Assembly (NCBI RefSeq): GCF_036492425.1
Contig: NZ_AP025293.1
Span: 992,001-1,056,000 of the forward strand
Reading direction: 5' to 3'
DNA from: Persicobacter psychrovividus
GTDB taxonomy: Bacteria; Bacteroidota; Bacteroidia; Cytophagales; Cyclobacteriaceae
DNA: 64,000 nt
Part shown: positions 8,260 to 17,762 of the stretch, one piece after another
Layout of the letters: every line of letters begins with the position of its first letter
Numbering within the stretch: position 1 is the stretch's first letter
Made by a program: the position numbers and the translations under genes
The notes under the pieces: generated by a model
What the model saw: only the letters and a program-made list of their open reading frames with translations
Told to the model about the DNA's origin: nothing
Databases searched by the model: none

Positions 8260-9753
8260 ATGCCTCAAAGAAATCAACGATTCATCAAGCTGTTTTTACT
8301 GGGCTTGCGTGAATTCTTCGCCTATAACCGATTGGTTTTTCACCGCATCATGAACCTGGCGGCGGATACCGACTATATTGGAACCATCAAAGGAATCAAG
8401 GATGGGGTGGTGCTCGAGGGCTCCAACCTCTGGATTCTGATCTGTTCCACCATCATTGCCTGTATTGGTCTGGACACCAACTCCCCGGCAGTAATTATTG
8501 GTGCCATGCTCATTTCCCCACTGATGTCGCCCATTCTCGGGATCGGCCTGTCGATGGGGATTAATGACCGGGAGTACCTGATAAAATCTGGGCGTAACTT
8601 TATGGTGGCCATTGGCCTGAGCCTGTTGGTGGCCGTAATTTATTTCAAGGTTTCGCCTTTTGGGGAACTCACCGACGAGATGAAAGCCCGCACCGCCCCG
8701 ACCATCCTCGATGCTTTTGTGGCCTTCTTTGGTGGGCTCGCGGGCATTATTGCGGGTTCCCGCACCGACAAGACCAATGCCATTCCGGGCGTGGCTATTG
8801 CTACGGCCTTAATGCCGCCATTGTGTACCGCGGGGTATGGGATTGCCACCCTGCAGTTCAATGTGTTTGGTGGGGCATTTTACCTGTTTTTTATCAATGC
8901 GGTACTGATCAGCCTATCGACCTACGCCATTGTGCGGATGCTTCATTTTCCTCATGTTGAAACCCCCGACGAAGAAAAGTCCGTGCGGTCCAAACGCTGG
9001 GGGATTGTCATTTTGGTATTGTTGCTGATCCCCAGTATTGTGTATCTTTTTGCCTCAGTAAAAAGAATTACGGAACGTAAACTGATTGAGAACTTTATTT
9101 CCAGCTACATTCATGGCGACCTCAATAAAGGGGTGCAGTGGTCCGAAAAGCGGGACACCCTCAATGTCCTTAACCTGAAGGTCTATTACTTTGGAACCTA
9201 TATTACAGAGGATTCTGTTCGGCAGCTTGAAAGTAACCTGATTGAGGAATATGATGAATCGATTGTATTGGCCATGACGGCACCAAAAAAAGCGGTGCTC
9301 GAACTTATTCCGACAGATTCGCCCCCCGATCAGGAACAGGCGCAAATGAAACAGCAGTTGGTGATTTTTAATTCAAAAATGACCATCCTGCAACAGCGCT
9401 TTGATGCAGAATTAAAAAAGAGTAACCTCGCTTTGGTTAATCAGCTCAGCGCTAACGATAGCCTGCAGAAAAGTCTGGTGTTTTTACAGAATGACAGCAT
9501 CCCGTTCCATGAAATTTCCAAAACGGCCAAAGTCATCTTTCCCGAGCTGAAAAGCCTCTCCGTAGGAAAAATCAGCACTTCGGATTTTAGTGAAAAACAG
9601 CCAAAACAAACCGTATTGGCTACTTTCAGGTGGGATTATAATCAGCCGCAGTATATAAAAGAAAGGAAAAGAAATCGAAAAAGGCTACAGCGATTTCTCG
9701 AAGCCAAGACCAAAGTAAAGGTGCGTATGGTGGAAGATCAATCGGTAGATTAA
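8260..9753 (+). CDS. DUF389-family membrane protein
   Basis: This 497-residue protein begins at the ATG at 8260; an earlier in-frame TTG at 8200 would add low-complexity sequence. Its N-terminal half holds about six membrane segments with the conserved DUF389 blocks: LEGSNLWILICSTIIACIGL, NSPAVIIGAMLISPLMSPI, GSRTDKTNAIPGVAIATALM and PPLCTAGYGIA. After about residue 290 comes a soluble, partly coiled-coil tail (EQAQMKQQLVIFNSKMTILQ), probably periplasmic or cytoplasmic. The family is widespread but its function is not established. The tail is longer than in minimal members. It is followed at 149 bp by the debranching-like lipoprotein, with no terminator seen between them. Confidence 0.88.
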   Translation: MPQRNQRFIKLFLLGLREFFAYNRLVFHRIMNLAADTDYIGTIKGIKDGVVLEGSNLWILICSTIIACIGLDTNSPAVIIGAMLISPLMSPILGIGLSMGINDREYLIKSGRNFMVAIGLSLLVAVIYFKVSPFGELTDEMKARTAPTILDAFVAFFGGLAGIIAGSRTDKTNAIPGVAIATALMPPLCTAGYGIATLQFNVFGGAFYLFFINAVLISLSTYAIVRMLHFPHVETPDEEKSVRSKRWGIVILVLLLIPSIVYLFASVKRITERKLIENFISSYIHGDLNKGVQWSEKRDTLNVLNLKVYYFGTYITEDSVRQLESNLIEEYDESIVLAMTAPKKAVLELIPTDSPPDQEQAQMKQQLVIFNSKMTILQQRFDAELKKSNLALVNQLSANDSLQKSLVFLQNDSIPFHEISKTAKVIFPELKSLSVGKISTSDFSEKQPKQTVLATFRWDYNQPQYIKERKRNRKRLQRFLEAKTKVKVRMVEDQSVD

Positions 9754-9901
9754 CATTTTCAGGGACGTTATGCTATATTTATTGTTAAGCTATTGAAAAT
9801 TATTAGTTTAGCGGGTAATCGTGAGTGCACGTTTTTTAGTGAAGACAGGATTTACGATCTTTATACCTGCGAAATCAGCACCTACTATTAAGATATAATA
9901 A

Positions 9902-12247
9902 ATGACGCCAAATATACGAAATGGAATCAGCCATGCGCTGCTGTTCATTTTAGTCCTGCTTTGTTCCTGCGAGCAAACCGAAACCAAAAAGCACCCGCGG
10001 GTGAGTCCTACACCTAAAGGGATCTCCACTTTTCTGTTGGATAAACTGACCGTTGATATTCCTTATTCCGAGAGTCGGCCGTTCTTCTTTACCAATAAAT
10101 CCGGTGATTTTTTCTTTGGGCAGACCCAGAAAATCGACCAAAAAAATTATTCCCTTTATGCGGGATGGCATGTCGGCAAACAGATCGTATTGCGCGATTA
10201 TCAGCTGTATGCTGATGGCCGTAGCCTGGTGAAGGTGAAGCGACAAACGGAATTGCGTCCGCACGAATTGGTAAGGATGCACCATGCGGGCAAGGAGGTT
10301 TTCCACCTTTTTGATCAGCATTCCGTTTTAGCGATCGATTTTACCCCAAAATCAACGGTGGTAAAAAATACTCTCGGAATTTCCGTGCTTGGGCAAAGGC
10401 ACGGCGAGCTGATCTTTGATCAGCAGCATAACGCCATCGTTTATCAGACCATCACTGAAAATGGTTTTGTGGCGGTAGGCGAGCGAAAAAATCAGCCCGC
10501 TAAATTTGTTGGTGGCCGGCTGGAAGTACCTAAAGGGAAGGTGGAGTTTCTTATTGCCTATGGAAAAAACAAGCAAGAGGCATTGACCCTCTTGGACAAG
10601 GCAAGGAAAAATGCCAAAACATGGAAAAATGAACGAGAAAACCGTTTGCTGAATTTCCTGAGAACAAATGCCATGCACTCCTCCAGTCCGACTTTCAATG
10701 CGGATATGCAATGGATTCACCTGAATATGGATGCCATGCTGATTAACCACGGGAAGCAGGCGAGCCTGATGACCGGTATTCCGTATGCGAACAGGAATTT
10801 GAGTGAGGATTGTTTCTCCAGCTTTACAGGGGCAATTCTCGTTACGGGTGAATTTGAGGTCGCCAAGCAAATATTAATCAACTTCAGTAACTATCAAGAC
10901 CGAGACCCTGCATCCAAAACTTATGGGGCAATCCCTAATGAGGTGATCGATGGGCGTCCCGTTTACAGTGCACCTGCCGCAAGCCTGAAATTCATCAGTG
11001 CTTTATGGCATTACCTGAAGTATTCTGGCGACATGAGCCTGCTCGATCAGCTTTACCCTCATGTAAAACTGATTTTGGATGGCCTTGAGCATCAGGGTAA
11101 AATTGACGCAAAAGGGTATTTGCTTCATCAGGACAACCAAACCTGGATGAGTGGCCTTGATATTGAAGGGAAGTTCATTTTTGTACCGCGCGGCAACAGG
11201 GCGGTGGAAGTGGAGGCTTCCTGGTACGATGCCTTGTGCTTCAGTGCAGAAATGGCCTCTTTAACAGCACATACAGATGATCAAGGGAAATGGCATAACC
11301 TGAGTGAAAAGATGGTTTATCACTTCCGAAAGGATTTCACGGGGCTGCCAAGTCAGGGCTTAGCCGATCATGTTGATATTAATGGCAGCAGGGATTTCAC
11401 CTTCCGCTGTAATCAGCTTATGGGCTTGCATTTGTTGAAGGACGGCTATAAAGCCAACGAAATTCTGGAGCATATCTGGTCTAAACTGGTCTATCCTTTT
11501 GGGGTTTCGACGATTGCCAAATCGGAAAAAGATTTTGTGGCCGATTATCCTGTGAAGTCCATCCGACAGGGACGTGTACTGGCAGATTTCAACGGACAAA
11601 CCTGGCCTCGTGTAACGGGGGTAGCCATGAAACAAATGCTTGAAGTGGGCCAACTCGGCAGGGCTTTCCGATTGTTTGAAAATATCAACCGATTGGCAAT
11701 GGACCGCACCGTAATCGGTGGTGTGGGCGAGATGGCGGAAACCAATACGGTAGGTGAACGTGCTTTGCCAACCATGCATGGCGCCCTGATTCAGTCTAAT
11801 GCCAATGCGGAACAACTGAGAATCTGGAGTGAGTATTTCCTTGGTGTACTTCCGGAGCTTCAGGAAAAACGCGTGATTCTTGCGCCACGTATTCCATTGA
11901 AATTTGACTATATCGATACGCAGTTTAGGCTGGGCAAAAAGTTGTGCCTGTTTTCTTACCGAAGAAATGAGAATGAACAGGAATATACTTATGACTTGAA
12001 AGGCTTTAAGGGCAAAATCACTTTCAATGACCTCAGGTATCCTGATCAGACCATTAATATCAATGGTGATGAGCAATCACTGATCATCGTGACCAACAAT
12101 GAGGAAATGCGGGTGGCTTTGCAGAAAGGGGACGATGATCCTGTAAATATTACCAGCGTGAGTTATAGTGCAGAAAATATGAAGGCGAAAAAACTGGCGG
12201 AGGCCAGTCAGATTTTTGCGGAAACAGATTTTGTGACAGAACAATAA
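9902..12247 (+). CDS. Glycogen-debranching (amylo-alpha-1,6-glucosidase)-like lipoprotein
   Basis: This 781-residue protein has a lipoprotein signal (ALLFILVLLCSC, lipidated Cys23), so it acts in the periplasm or at a membrane surface. Residues about 255-680 match the (alpha/alpha)6 glucosidase domain of glycogen debranching enzymes (GDE_C, GH133-like). Landmarks are EDCFSSFTGAILVTGEFEVA, YGAIPNEVIDG, TWMSG (414-418), VPRGNRAVEVEASWYDAL and PTMHGALIQSN. In family members the TWM is usually followed by Asp (TWMDA); here it is Ser-Gly with Asp only at 420. A beta-rich N-terminal domain precedes it. Its role is probably cleavage of branched alpha-glucan or a related sugar, but the altered motif leaves activity open. 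A terminator follows. Confidence 0.75.
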   Translation: MTPNIRNGISHALLFILVLLCSCEQTETKKHPRVSPTPKGISTFLLDKLTVDIPYSESRPFFFTNKSGDFFFGQTQKIDQKNYSLYAGWHVGKQIVLRDYQLYADGRSLVKVKRQTELRPHELVRMHHAGKEVFHLFDQHSVLAIDFTPKSTVVKNTLGISVLGQRHGELIFDQQHNAIVYQTITENGFVAVGERKNQPAKFVGGRLEVPKGKVEFLIAYGKNKQEALTLLDKARKNAKTWKNERENRLLNFLRTNAMHSSSPTFNADMQWIHLNMDAMLINHGKQASLMTGIPYANRNLSEDCFSSFTGAILVTGEFEVAKQILINFSNYQDRDPASKTYGAIPNEVIDGRPVYSAPAASLKFISALWHYLKYSGDMSLLDQLYPHVKLILDGLEHQGKIDAKGYLLHQDNQTWMSGLDIEGKFIFVPRGNRAVEVEASWYDALCFSAEMASLTAHTDDQGKWHNLSEKMVYHFRKDFTGLPSQGLADHVDINGSRDFTFRCNQLMGLHLLKDGYKANEILEHIWSKLVYPFGVSTIAKSEKDFVADYPVKSIRQGRVLADFNGQTWPRVTGVAMKQMLEVGQLGRAFRLFENINRLAMDRTVIGGVGEMAETNTVGERALPTMHGALIQSNANAEQLRIWSEYFLGVLPELQEKRVILAPRIPLKFDYIDTQFRLGKKLCLFSYRRNENEQEYTYDLKGFKGKITFNDLRYPDQTININGDEQSLIIVTNNEEMRVALQKGDDDPVNITSVSYSAENMKAKKLAEASQIFAETDFVTEQ

Positions 12248-12587
12248 TAAAGTGGCTGATCATCAGTAGTTTTGAGAAGGTCAGCACATAAGTTCATTTG
12301 CCCAGCTTTTCAGTGTGTTCATTGATTGCTCGGTGCGAAAAAATTCATGAAGGGGGATGCCAGCAGGTGTTCCCCTTTTTTGTGGGGTTAAAAATGGGTG
12401 TTCCGTGGCGGAATATTACATTGGTAAATGTTTTCTGATGGCGTGACATAAGGGGGAAGGCCGATGCGGAAGGATTTTGATGTAATATTTTTCAATAATA
12501 GGTGAATTTCCTTACGTGTTGAACAGGACGCTCTGCGGACTAAGAAGTGGTAGTTTCGTTATAAAGCCAAATAATAATGACTGACTT
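12248..12587. other. Intergenic region with terminator
   Basis: It contains the terminator of the debranching-like gene. The remainder is AT-rich with no gene or clear promoter visible before the ATG at 12588. Confidence 0.5.
12350..12381 (+). terminator. Terminator after the debranching-like gene
   Basis: AAGGGG (12350-12355) pairs with CCCCTT (12372-12377), with a T run to about 12381. It lies about 100 bp after the stop codon. Confidence 0.65.
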
Positions 12588-13019
12588 ATGAAAAAGAAAC
12601 TTACGCTTTCCACTTTTTTTGTTGCCAGCATTGGGGCAATGTTTTTATTTTTAATCCCTGCCACGCCAGAAATTACCATTTGCAAAGCTGAAGTGGGCTT
12701 GAGTGGTGGTGCGCTTAATGGGATTTTGGGCAGCCTTGAATTACCCTTTCTTTTGATTGCCGTAGTGTTCAGTTTTTTAACAGCCAACCGCTTGAAAGGC
12801 GGAAAATTTGGCACCGGGATGCAGTTTATGGCCTGGGGCTTTTTGGTCATGGCTGTGGGGCATTTGCATATGCAGATCGATCATTTCTATGGCTTCAACC
12901 TGTTCAATACCTTACTTGGTGAAGTCGCAGGGAGTATTGCCTGGTTTGTGGCACTGATCATCACCTGGGGCCTTTCTTCTACGGGCTTTTATAAAATTTA
13001 TCATGCAAGTAAAATGTAA
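12588..13019 (+). CDS. Small four-helix membrane protein, partner of a hybrid kinase
   Basis: I do not recognise this family. The 143-residue protein has four hydrophobic helices (about 9-25, 45-64, 80-95 and 110-135). Between helices three and four is a His-rich segment, GHLHMQIDHFYGFN, with three His and one Asp in fourteen residues, which could bind a metal or haem. The gap to the soluble hybrid kinase is only 6 bp, so the two are almost certainly co-transcribed. The kinase has no clear membrane segment of its own, so this protein could be its membrane anchor or sensor; that is inference from position. Confidence 0.65.
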   Translation: MKKKLTLSTFFVASIGAMFLFLIPATPEITICKAEVGLSGGALNGILGSLELPFLLIAVVFSFLTANRLKGGKFGTGMQFMAWGFLVMAVGHLHMQIDHFYGFNLFNTLLGEVAGSIAWFVALIITWGLSSTGFYKIYHASKM

Positions 13020-13025
13020 TTTGCT

Positions 13026-15389
13026 ATGGCGTGGAATTGGCGTAGTCGTTTTGATAATATCTTTAGGTTAAGGCGTGCGGGGACTTCCGATACGCCAGGG
13101 CTGGAATGTCGTGTGGTGGGTTACCTTCAGCAGAAAATGGAAGCGCAGGCTTTGCAGCTTCCCCTTTTTGCGAGTAAAGTAAAAGTTTATGCCAAGCAAT
13201 CGGCGGAAGAGCGTGCCCAGAGCGTTGTCAGCCTGTTTTTGTTGTATGAACAAAGTTTATTGAGCAACGGGCATTCGGTAACACATACCCGCCGCGATCT
13301 GCTCGAACATTTTCCTGAACTTGAGTATCATCCTTATTTTTCGTTGGTATTTTTCCCTTTCGATCAGCAGAAAATCGCCATTGCCACCCTTTTTATGGCC
13401 GAGGTGCTTCGGCGGTCCGAAGAGGCTTTTGGCGCACTGAATGAGGGCTGGAAAAAGGCTTTTGAACATCAGCTTGCTTTGGTGAATTTCAGCACGACCG
13501 ACGACCTTTCCATCAGTAATTACTCCAAATCATTGTTTGCCCAGCTGGAAAGCCGCTTTGGCAGGGCGGTTACTAAGGGCTTGTTTCAGGAGGAATTTTA
13601 CAAGCTGCGGAAGATCTATCAGTTTCTGCCTTCTTTTTCGTATTTGCTTTCTTTTTTACCTGTAAATGTGCTCGACGAAAATCAGGTGTTGCAGTACAAT
13701 AAAGCACAAATGGAAGAAGTGCTGCTGGCAGAATTGAACAGGCAGCAAGAGTTGATTCATGCACTGAATGAAAAAACAGCGGAGAATAAAAAGATCAAGG
13801 CTTCCAACCTTGCACAGCAAGAGCAGCTTTTCAGGGTTTTGGAATGTAACCCTGAGGGGGTGGTCATTATTGATGAGCAGGGAATGGTGGTTTATTCCAC
13901 CGCCCGCTTCGAAGCCCTTTTTGGTTGGAAACGAGCCGAAATTCATGGGGTAAGTTATCAGCAAAGTTTTTCAAAGGATGCGCCTACCTCGGCCTACATT
14001 GGTCAGTATTGTGAGCAAAATAATATGGAGGACCTTACGCATCAAGAAGGGATTATTTTGAATGCTGCCGGAGAGGAAGTGCGGGTCGCTATTGCCGTTT
14101 CTGTGCTTTGTATTGAAGATGCGCGCTGTTACTGCCTGTTTTTTAAAGATATTTCCGAGCGTCTGGCTTATGAGCGAAAATTGAAAGATGCGAAAATTCT
14201 TGCGGAGGAGTCCGCTAAAGCCAAAGCGGAATTTTTATCGATTATGTCGCACGAGATCAGGACGCCGCTGAATGCCGTTGTTGGGCTGACCAACATTTTG
14301 ATTGAAGAGGACCCCAAGGAGGAGCAGGTGGAAAGCCTGCAAACGCTGCGCTTTTCTGCGGAAAACCTGCTGTCGATCATCAATGATATTCTCGATTTCA
14401 GTAAAATAGAATCAGGAAAGGTGATTTTTGAATCTATCCCCGTAAATCTTGGCGACCTGTGTCATCAGGTGTTGAAAACCTTTGAAAGCAGGGTGGAGGC
14501 CAAAGGGCTGAATTTGGTGCTGAACCTCGAAACGGTGCCTCCATTGATGGTTTTGGCGGACCCGACTCGCATCAATCAGATACTCACCAACCTGATTGGC
14601 AACGCCCTCAAGTTTACAGAAGAGGGCGAAATAAAGCTGTCATGCAGTATGAAGAAGGACAAGGGCAACAAGGCGATTGTCAATTTTAGGGTGCAGGATA
14701 CGGGGATCGGGATTGCGGAAGATAAACAACGATTGATATTTGAGCGTTTTGCTCAGGCGGAAAGTAATACCACGCGGCAGTTTGGCGGAACAGGCTTGGG
14801 CTTGTCGATTACCAAATGCCTGATCGATCGGATGGGCGGATTTATTGGCGTGAAAAGCGAGGAGGGCAAAGGCGCTTGCTTTTATTTTGAAATAAAACTG
14901 GATCTGGTCAATATTCCCGTTGATGAACAGCAGGAGCGGGAACACAAAGCAGAGGAGGGCGGCCTGCGTGGGGTGACGGTGATTCTTGCAGAGGATAACC
15001 CCATTAATGTGATGGTCGCCACCAAGTTTTTGAACAAGTGGGCCGTCGAGACAGTGGTGGCCAAAAGTGGCGTCGAGGTGCTTGAAGCTCTCGAGGATTG
15101 TGCCTCACTTGATTTGATTCTTATGGACTTGCAAATGCCCGTGATGGATGGCTTTACCGCTTGCAGGAAATTGCGCGAGGGCACAAGCAAGTTCAAAAAC
15201 GTACCGGTGATTGCTTTGAGTGCATCAGTGCTGGATGAAACAAAAAAGGAGGCGGAGGATTCAGGGATGAATGACTTTATTACCAAGCCCTTTAAGCCTG
15301 ATGAACTTTTCCATACCATTAAACGCTATGCCGCCAAAAGTACCCCCAATCAGGATGAGGTTGCGGAAAACCCGATGGACCTGACTTAA
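13026..15389 (+). CDS. Hybrid sensor histidine kinase / response regulator with PAS domain
   Basis: This 787-residue, apparently soluble kinase has an N-terminal helical region of about 220 residues that I cannot assign, a short coiled coil (about 230-260), and a PAS domain (about 262-385; LFRVLECNPEGVVIIDEQG). These are followed by HisKA with phospho-accepting His409 in MSHEIRTPLN, HATPase_c (about 510-625; LIGNALKF, DTGIGI, GTGLGLSI) and a C-terminal receiver (about 650-768) with phospho-acceptor Asp701 in LILMDLQMP and Lys in FITKPF. No output domain is present, so phosphate probably moves onward to a separate Hpt or regulator that is not in the window. It is co-transcribed with the upstream membrane protein. 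Confidence 0.93.
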   Translation: MAWNWRSRFDNIFRLRRAGTSDTPGLECRVVGYLQQKMEAQALQLPLFASKVKVYAKQSAEERAQSVVSLFLLYEQSLLSNGHSVTHTRRDLLEHFPELEYHPYFSLVFFPFDQQKIAIATLFMAEVLRRSEEAFGALNEGWKKAFEHQLALVNFSTTDDLSISNYSKSLFAQLESRFGRAVTKGLFQEEFYKLRKIYQFLPSFSYLLSFLPVNVLDENQVLQYNKAQMEEVLLAELNRQQELIHALNEKTAENKKIKASNLAQQEQLFRVLECNPEGVVIIDEQGMVVYSTARFEALFGWKRAEIHGVSYQQSFSKDAPTSAYIGQYCEQNNMEDLTHQEGIILNAAGEEVRVAIAVSVLCIEDARCYCLFFKDISERLAYERKLKDAKILAEESAKAKAEFLSIMSHEIRTPLNAVVGLTNILIEEDPKEEQVESLQTLRFSAENLLSIINDILDFSKIESGKVIFESIPVNLGDLCHQVLKTFESRVEAKGLNLVLNLETVPPLMVLADPTRINQILTNLIGNALKFTEEGEIKLSCSMKKDKGNKAIVNFRVQDTGIGIAEDKQRLIFERFAQAESNTTRQFGGTGLGLSITKCLIDRMGGFIGVKSEEGKGACFYFEIKLDLVNIPVDEQQEREHKAEEGGLRGVTVILAEDNPINVMVATKFLNKWAVETVVAKSGVEVLEALEDCASLDLILMDLQMPVMDGFTACRKLREGTSKFKNVPVIALSASVLDETKKEAEDSGMNDFITKPFKPDELFHTIKRYAAKSTPNQDEVAENPMDLT

Positions 15390-15411
15390 TGCCACCCTTT
15401 CGAGCGGATAT

Positions 15412-15472
15412 AAAAAAAGCATGGAGAACGTTGGCCTGTGCAATATAGGCCATCAGTCACCATGCTTTTTCA
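15412..15472. terminator. Bidirectional terminator between convergent genes
   Basis: AAAAAGCATGG (15414-15424) pairs with CCATGCTTTTT (15460-15470). A nested GGCC/GGCC stem (15433-15436 with 15448-15451) lies inside. A and T runs on both flanks suit the kinase (+) and the thioredoxin-fusion gene (-). Confidence 0.8.
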
Positions 15473-15490
15473 GGTTATTACAATCAAAAT

Positions 15491-16198
15491 TTATGCGGCA
15501 GCGGCAAAAGCTTCCTTAATGGCTTCAGCGGATAGTGCACCGTTTAGACGATTGATTTCCTGACCATTTTTATAGATAATCAGCACTGGGACCGCCTGCA
15601 ATTTCAGGTACTGATAAACCGAATTTGCTTGATCAATATCGATATTTCTGAGGGTGATATTCTGATACGCTGGGGCGATTTCGTTCAGCAGTGGCTTATT
15701 CTTCTTGCAAGTCGCACACCAGGTAGCGTAAAAGTTGACCGCCTGAATTTTTTCACCTTCCAGTGATTTTTTGAAAGCCGTTACTTCAGCGGGATCGATA
15801 GGCTTCATTTTACCTGTGGGTTGCAAAGGGAAACCTGCAGCCTGCCACGCTTTTATCCCTCCGATTACATTATATACTTTTGTAAAACCGGCGGCGGTAA
15901 GCTGTTCTGCGGCTTTGCTGCTGCGCCCTCCTGAGTAACAATACACATACAGGGGCGAATCTTTTTTGAAAATGGCAGTGGCTTTTTCAACCACCTCGCC
16001 TTGCTTGAAATCAGCAATCTGGGCCGTCTTTATAATTCCATTGGCTGTTTCCTGTGGCGTTCGGACATCAAGCAGTTGTATGGACTGTTGTGTCAGTATT
16101 TTTTGTAATTGTTGTACCTCCACTTCCTGTTTGGACTCTTTGGCCGAGCAGGCAACCAACAGGATGGTCGATAAAAAGAGTAATAGGGTTTTGTTCAT
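15491..16198 (-). CDS. Rhodanese-thioredoxin fusion lipoprotein
   Basis: The 235-residue protein has a lipoprotein signal (MNKTLLLFLSTILLVAC, Cys17). Residues about 25-128 form a rhodanese domain with active-site loop CYSGGRS (Cys87). Residues about 132-232 form a thioredoxin-fold domain with WCATC (Cys161, Cys164) and the cis-proline loop AVPVL (Pro204). Rhodaneses move sulfane sulfur and thioredoxins exchange disulfides. The fusion at the membrane suggests periplasmic sulfur or thiol repair, for example reducing a persulfide made by the rhodanese half; that coupling is inference. It is a single gene, convergent with the hybrid kinase. Confidence 0.88.
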   Translation of the reverse strand: MNKTLLLFLSTILLVACSAKESKQEVEVQQLQKILTQQSIQLLDVRTPQETANGIIKTAQIADFKQGEVVEKATAIFKKDSPLYVYCYSGGRSSKAAEQLTAAGFTKVYNVIGGIKAWQAAGFPLQPTGKMKPIDPAEVTAFKKSLEGEKIQAVNFYATWCATCKKNKPLLNEIAPAYQNITLRNIDIDQANSVYQYLKLQAVPVLIIYKNGQEINRLNGALSAEAIKEAFAAAA

Positions 16199-16391
16199 CG
16201 TAAAAAGGGTTTGATATTAAGGAACCACTCGCAATGCAAAAGTGGTCATTTCAGACAAATTTAGCCCGATGCGGGTAGTGGCAGAAAAAAATAGCCATTT
16301 TTTTTATTTTCAGGTAGGGGTAAATCAAAAGAATGGCATCCTGATAGTGTAAAAGCAATTTATATTTAGCAACAAGCAATCTCCTTTTAGA

Positions 16392-17717
16392 ATGAATCAA
16401 TTCATGAAACGAAATTTTACATTAGTCATTTTTATGCTGTTGGCCGTTGGTGCTGTTCGCGCACAGGATTTTTCTGGTCAGGAAACAGGCAGTGAAACTT
16501 TAAAAACCTATCCTGTTCAGTTTACGCTCGTGACACCATTGTCCACTGACCAGATCATTAACCTGGACCCAGAGCAAACCATTCATCAGTTTTCGATCAA
16601 TTTACTGCTCGGGAAAAATGGCGGGCTTTCGGGGGCTTCGTTTTCTGGTATTGGAAGTTACCTGTACAACGATATGCGCGGCCTGCAAATGAGTGGGCTC
16701 GGCAGTATCACTCAGGGGGCTGCAGAAGGCGTGCAAATGGCAGGAATTGCCAATTTAGGGCAAAGTTTACGTGGCCTGCAGATGGCGGGTGTTGCCAATA
16801 TCGTGGAAGAAAATGTCCTCGGGGCGCAATTTGCAGGGGTGTCAAACATTGCCGATAGTGTACGTGGCGGCCAGTTTTCTGGCGTATTTAATTTGGCCAA
16901 TGGGCTGCAGGGCGGCCAGTTTGCGGGTGCCGTAAACTTATCGTTGCAGCAGGTTCGGGGGGCGCAATTTGCGGGCGCTGTGAATATCAGCCTGGATACT
17001 TTGGCGGGTCTTCAGGTGGCGCCCATCAATATTAGTCAGCGAGGATTGAAGGGACATCAGGTCGGGGTGATTAACATCGCCACCAACGATGTTCAGGGGG
17101 TGCAGCTCGGGGTTATCAACAGTGCGCGTCATGTGAAGGGCTCCATGATTGGGGTTATTAATGTGGCGGAATCTATTGATGGTTTTAATATTGGCGTGCT
17201 CACTGCCGTCAGACATGGTTATCGGGCGGTAGCATTGGAGGCGAATGAAGTGTTCGATGCTATGGTAACTTACCGAATGGGGTCCGCTAATTTTTACAAT
17301 ATATATGGGATCAGTTACCGCAACTATAACGACTTCAATAATTATTACCGCTATGGCTTGACCTTTGGTTGGGGAACGCAGTTCCATGTCAGCCCCAAGA
17401 ATCATTTCTTTTTTGAACTGACCGCCACACAGGTGAATGAAAACGAAGCCTGGACGAATTCACTGAACCTGATTTCCAAATTTCATATGGGTATGGAAGT
17501 ACGCTTGTTTCGATGGGCTGCTTTATCGATGGGGCCTTCATTCAATGTACTGACCTCGAATGTGAAATATGAGGATGGTTTGAAATTGCCATCCATCAGC
17601 AGAACCAATATACTGAACAGTCAAACACATGGCGATACCAATATTCAAATGTGGGTAGGTTTTCAGCTTGGCTTACGCTTTGGTCGCTTCCATATTCTGG
17701 ATCGGGACCGAAATTAA
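16392..17717 (+). CDS. Outer-membrane-type protein with twelve ~15-residue repeats
   Basis: This 441-residue protein begins with a signal peptide (MKRNFTLVIFMLLAVGAVRA from the second Met; the ATG at 16404 is an equally good start). Residues about 95-275 hold roughly twelve repeats of 14-16 residues with the pattern G-x-Q-(F/M/V/L)-(A/S)-G-x-x-N-(I/L), for example GLQMAGVANI, GAQFAGVSNI and GGQFSGVFNL. The later ones shorten to GVQLGVIN and GSMIGVIN. The regular glycines and Asn suggest a stacked beta-helix or beta-roll. The C-terminal ~160 residues alternate aromatic and polar residues like an outer-membrane barrel. Function is unknown. It is transcribed alone and a terminator follows. Confidence 0.75.
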   Translation: MNQFMKRNFTLVIFMLLAVGAVRAQDFSGQETGSETLKTYPVQFTLVTPLSTDQIINLDPEQTIHQFSINLLLGKNGGLSGASFSGIGSYLYNDMRGLQMSGLGSITQGAAEGVQMAGIANLGQSLRGLQMAGVANIVEENVLGAQFAGVSNIADSVRGGQFSGVFNLANGLQGGQFAGAVNLSLQQVRGAQFAGAVNISLDTLAGLQVAPINISQRGLKGHQVGVINIATNDVQGVQLGVINSARHVKGSMIGVINVAESIDGFNIGVLTAVRHGYRAVALEANEVFDAMVTYRMGSANFYNIYGISYRNYNDFNNYYRYGLTFGWGTQFHVSPKNHFFFELTATQVNENEAWTNSLNLISKFHMGMEVRLFRWAALSMGPSFNVLTSNVKYEDGLKLPSISRTNILNSQTHGDTNIQMWVGFQLGLRFGRFHILDRDRN

Positions 17718-17762
17718 TTCGGACCGTTAAGATTGGATCAAATTACATTTTAAAATACCATG

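Noticed and set aside
11360-12076. 238-codon minus-strand frame inside the debranching-like gene
   Set aside because: Long, but antisense to clear glycosidase motifs; a shadow.
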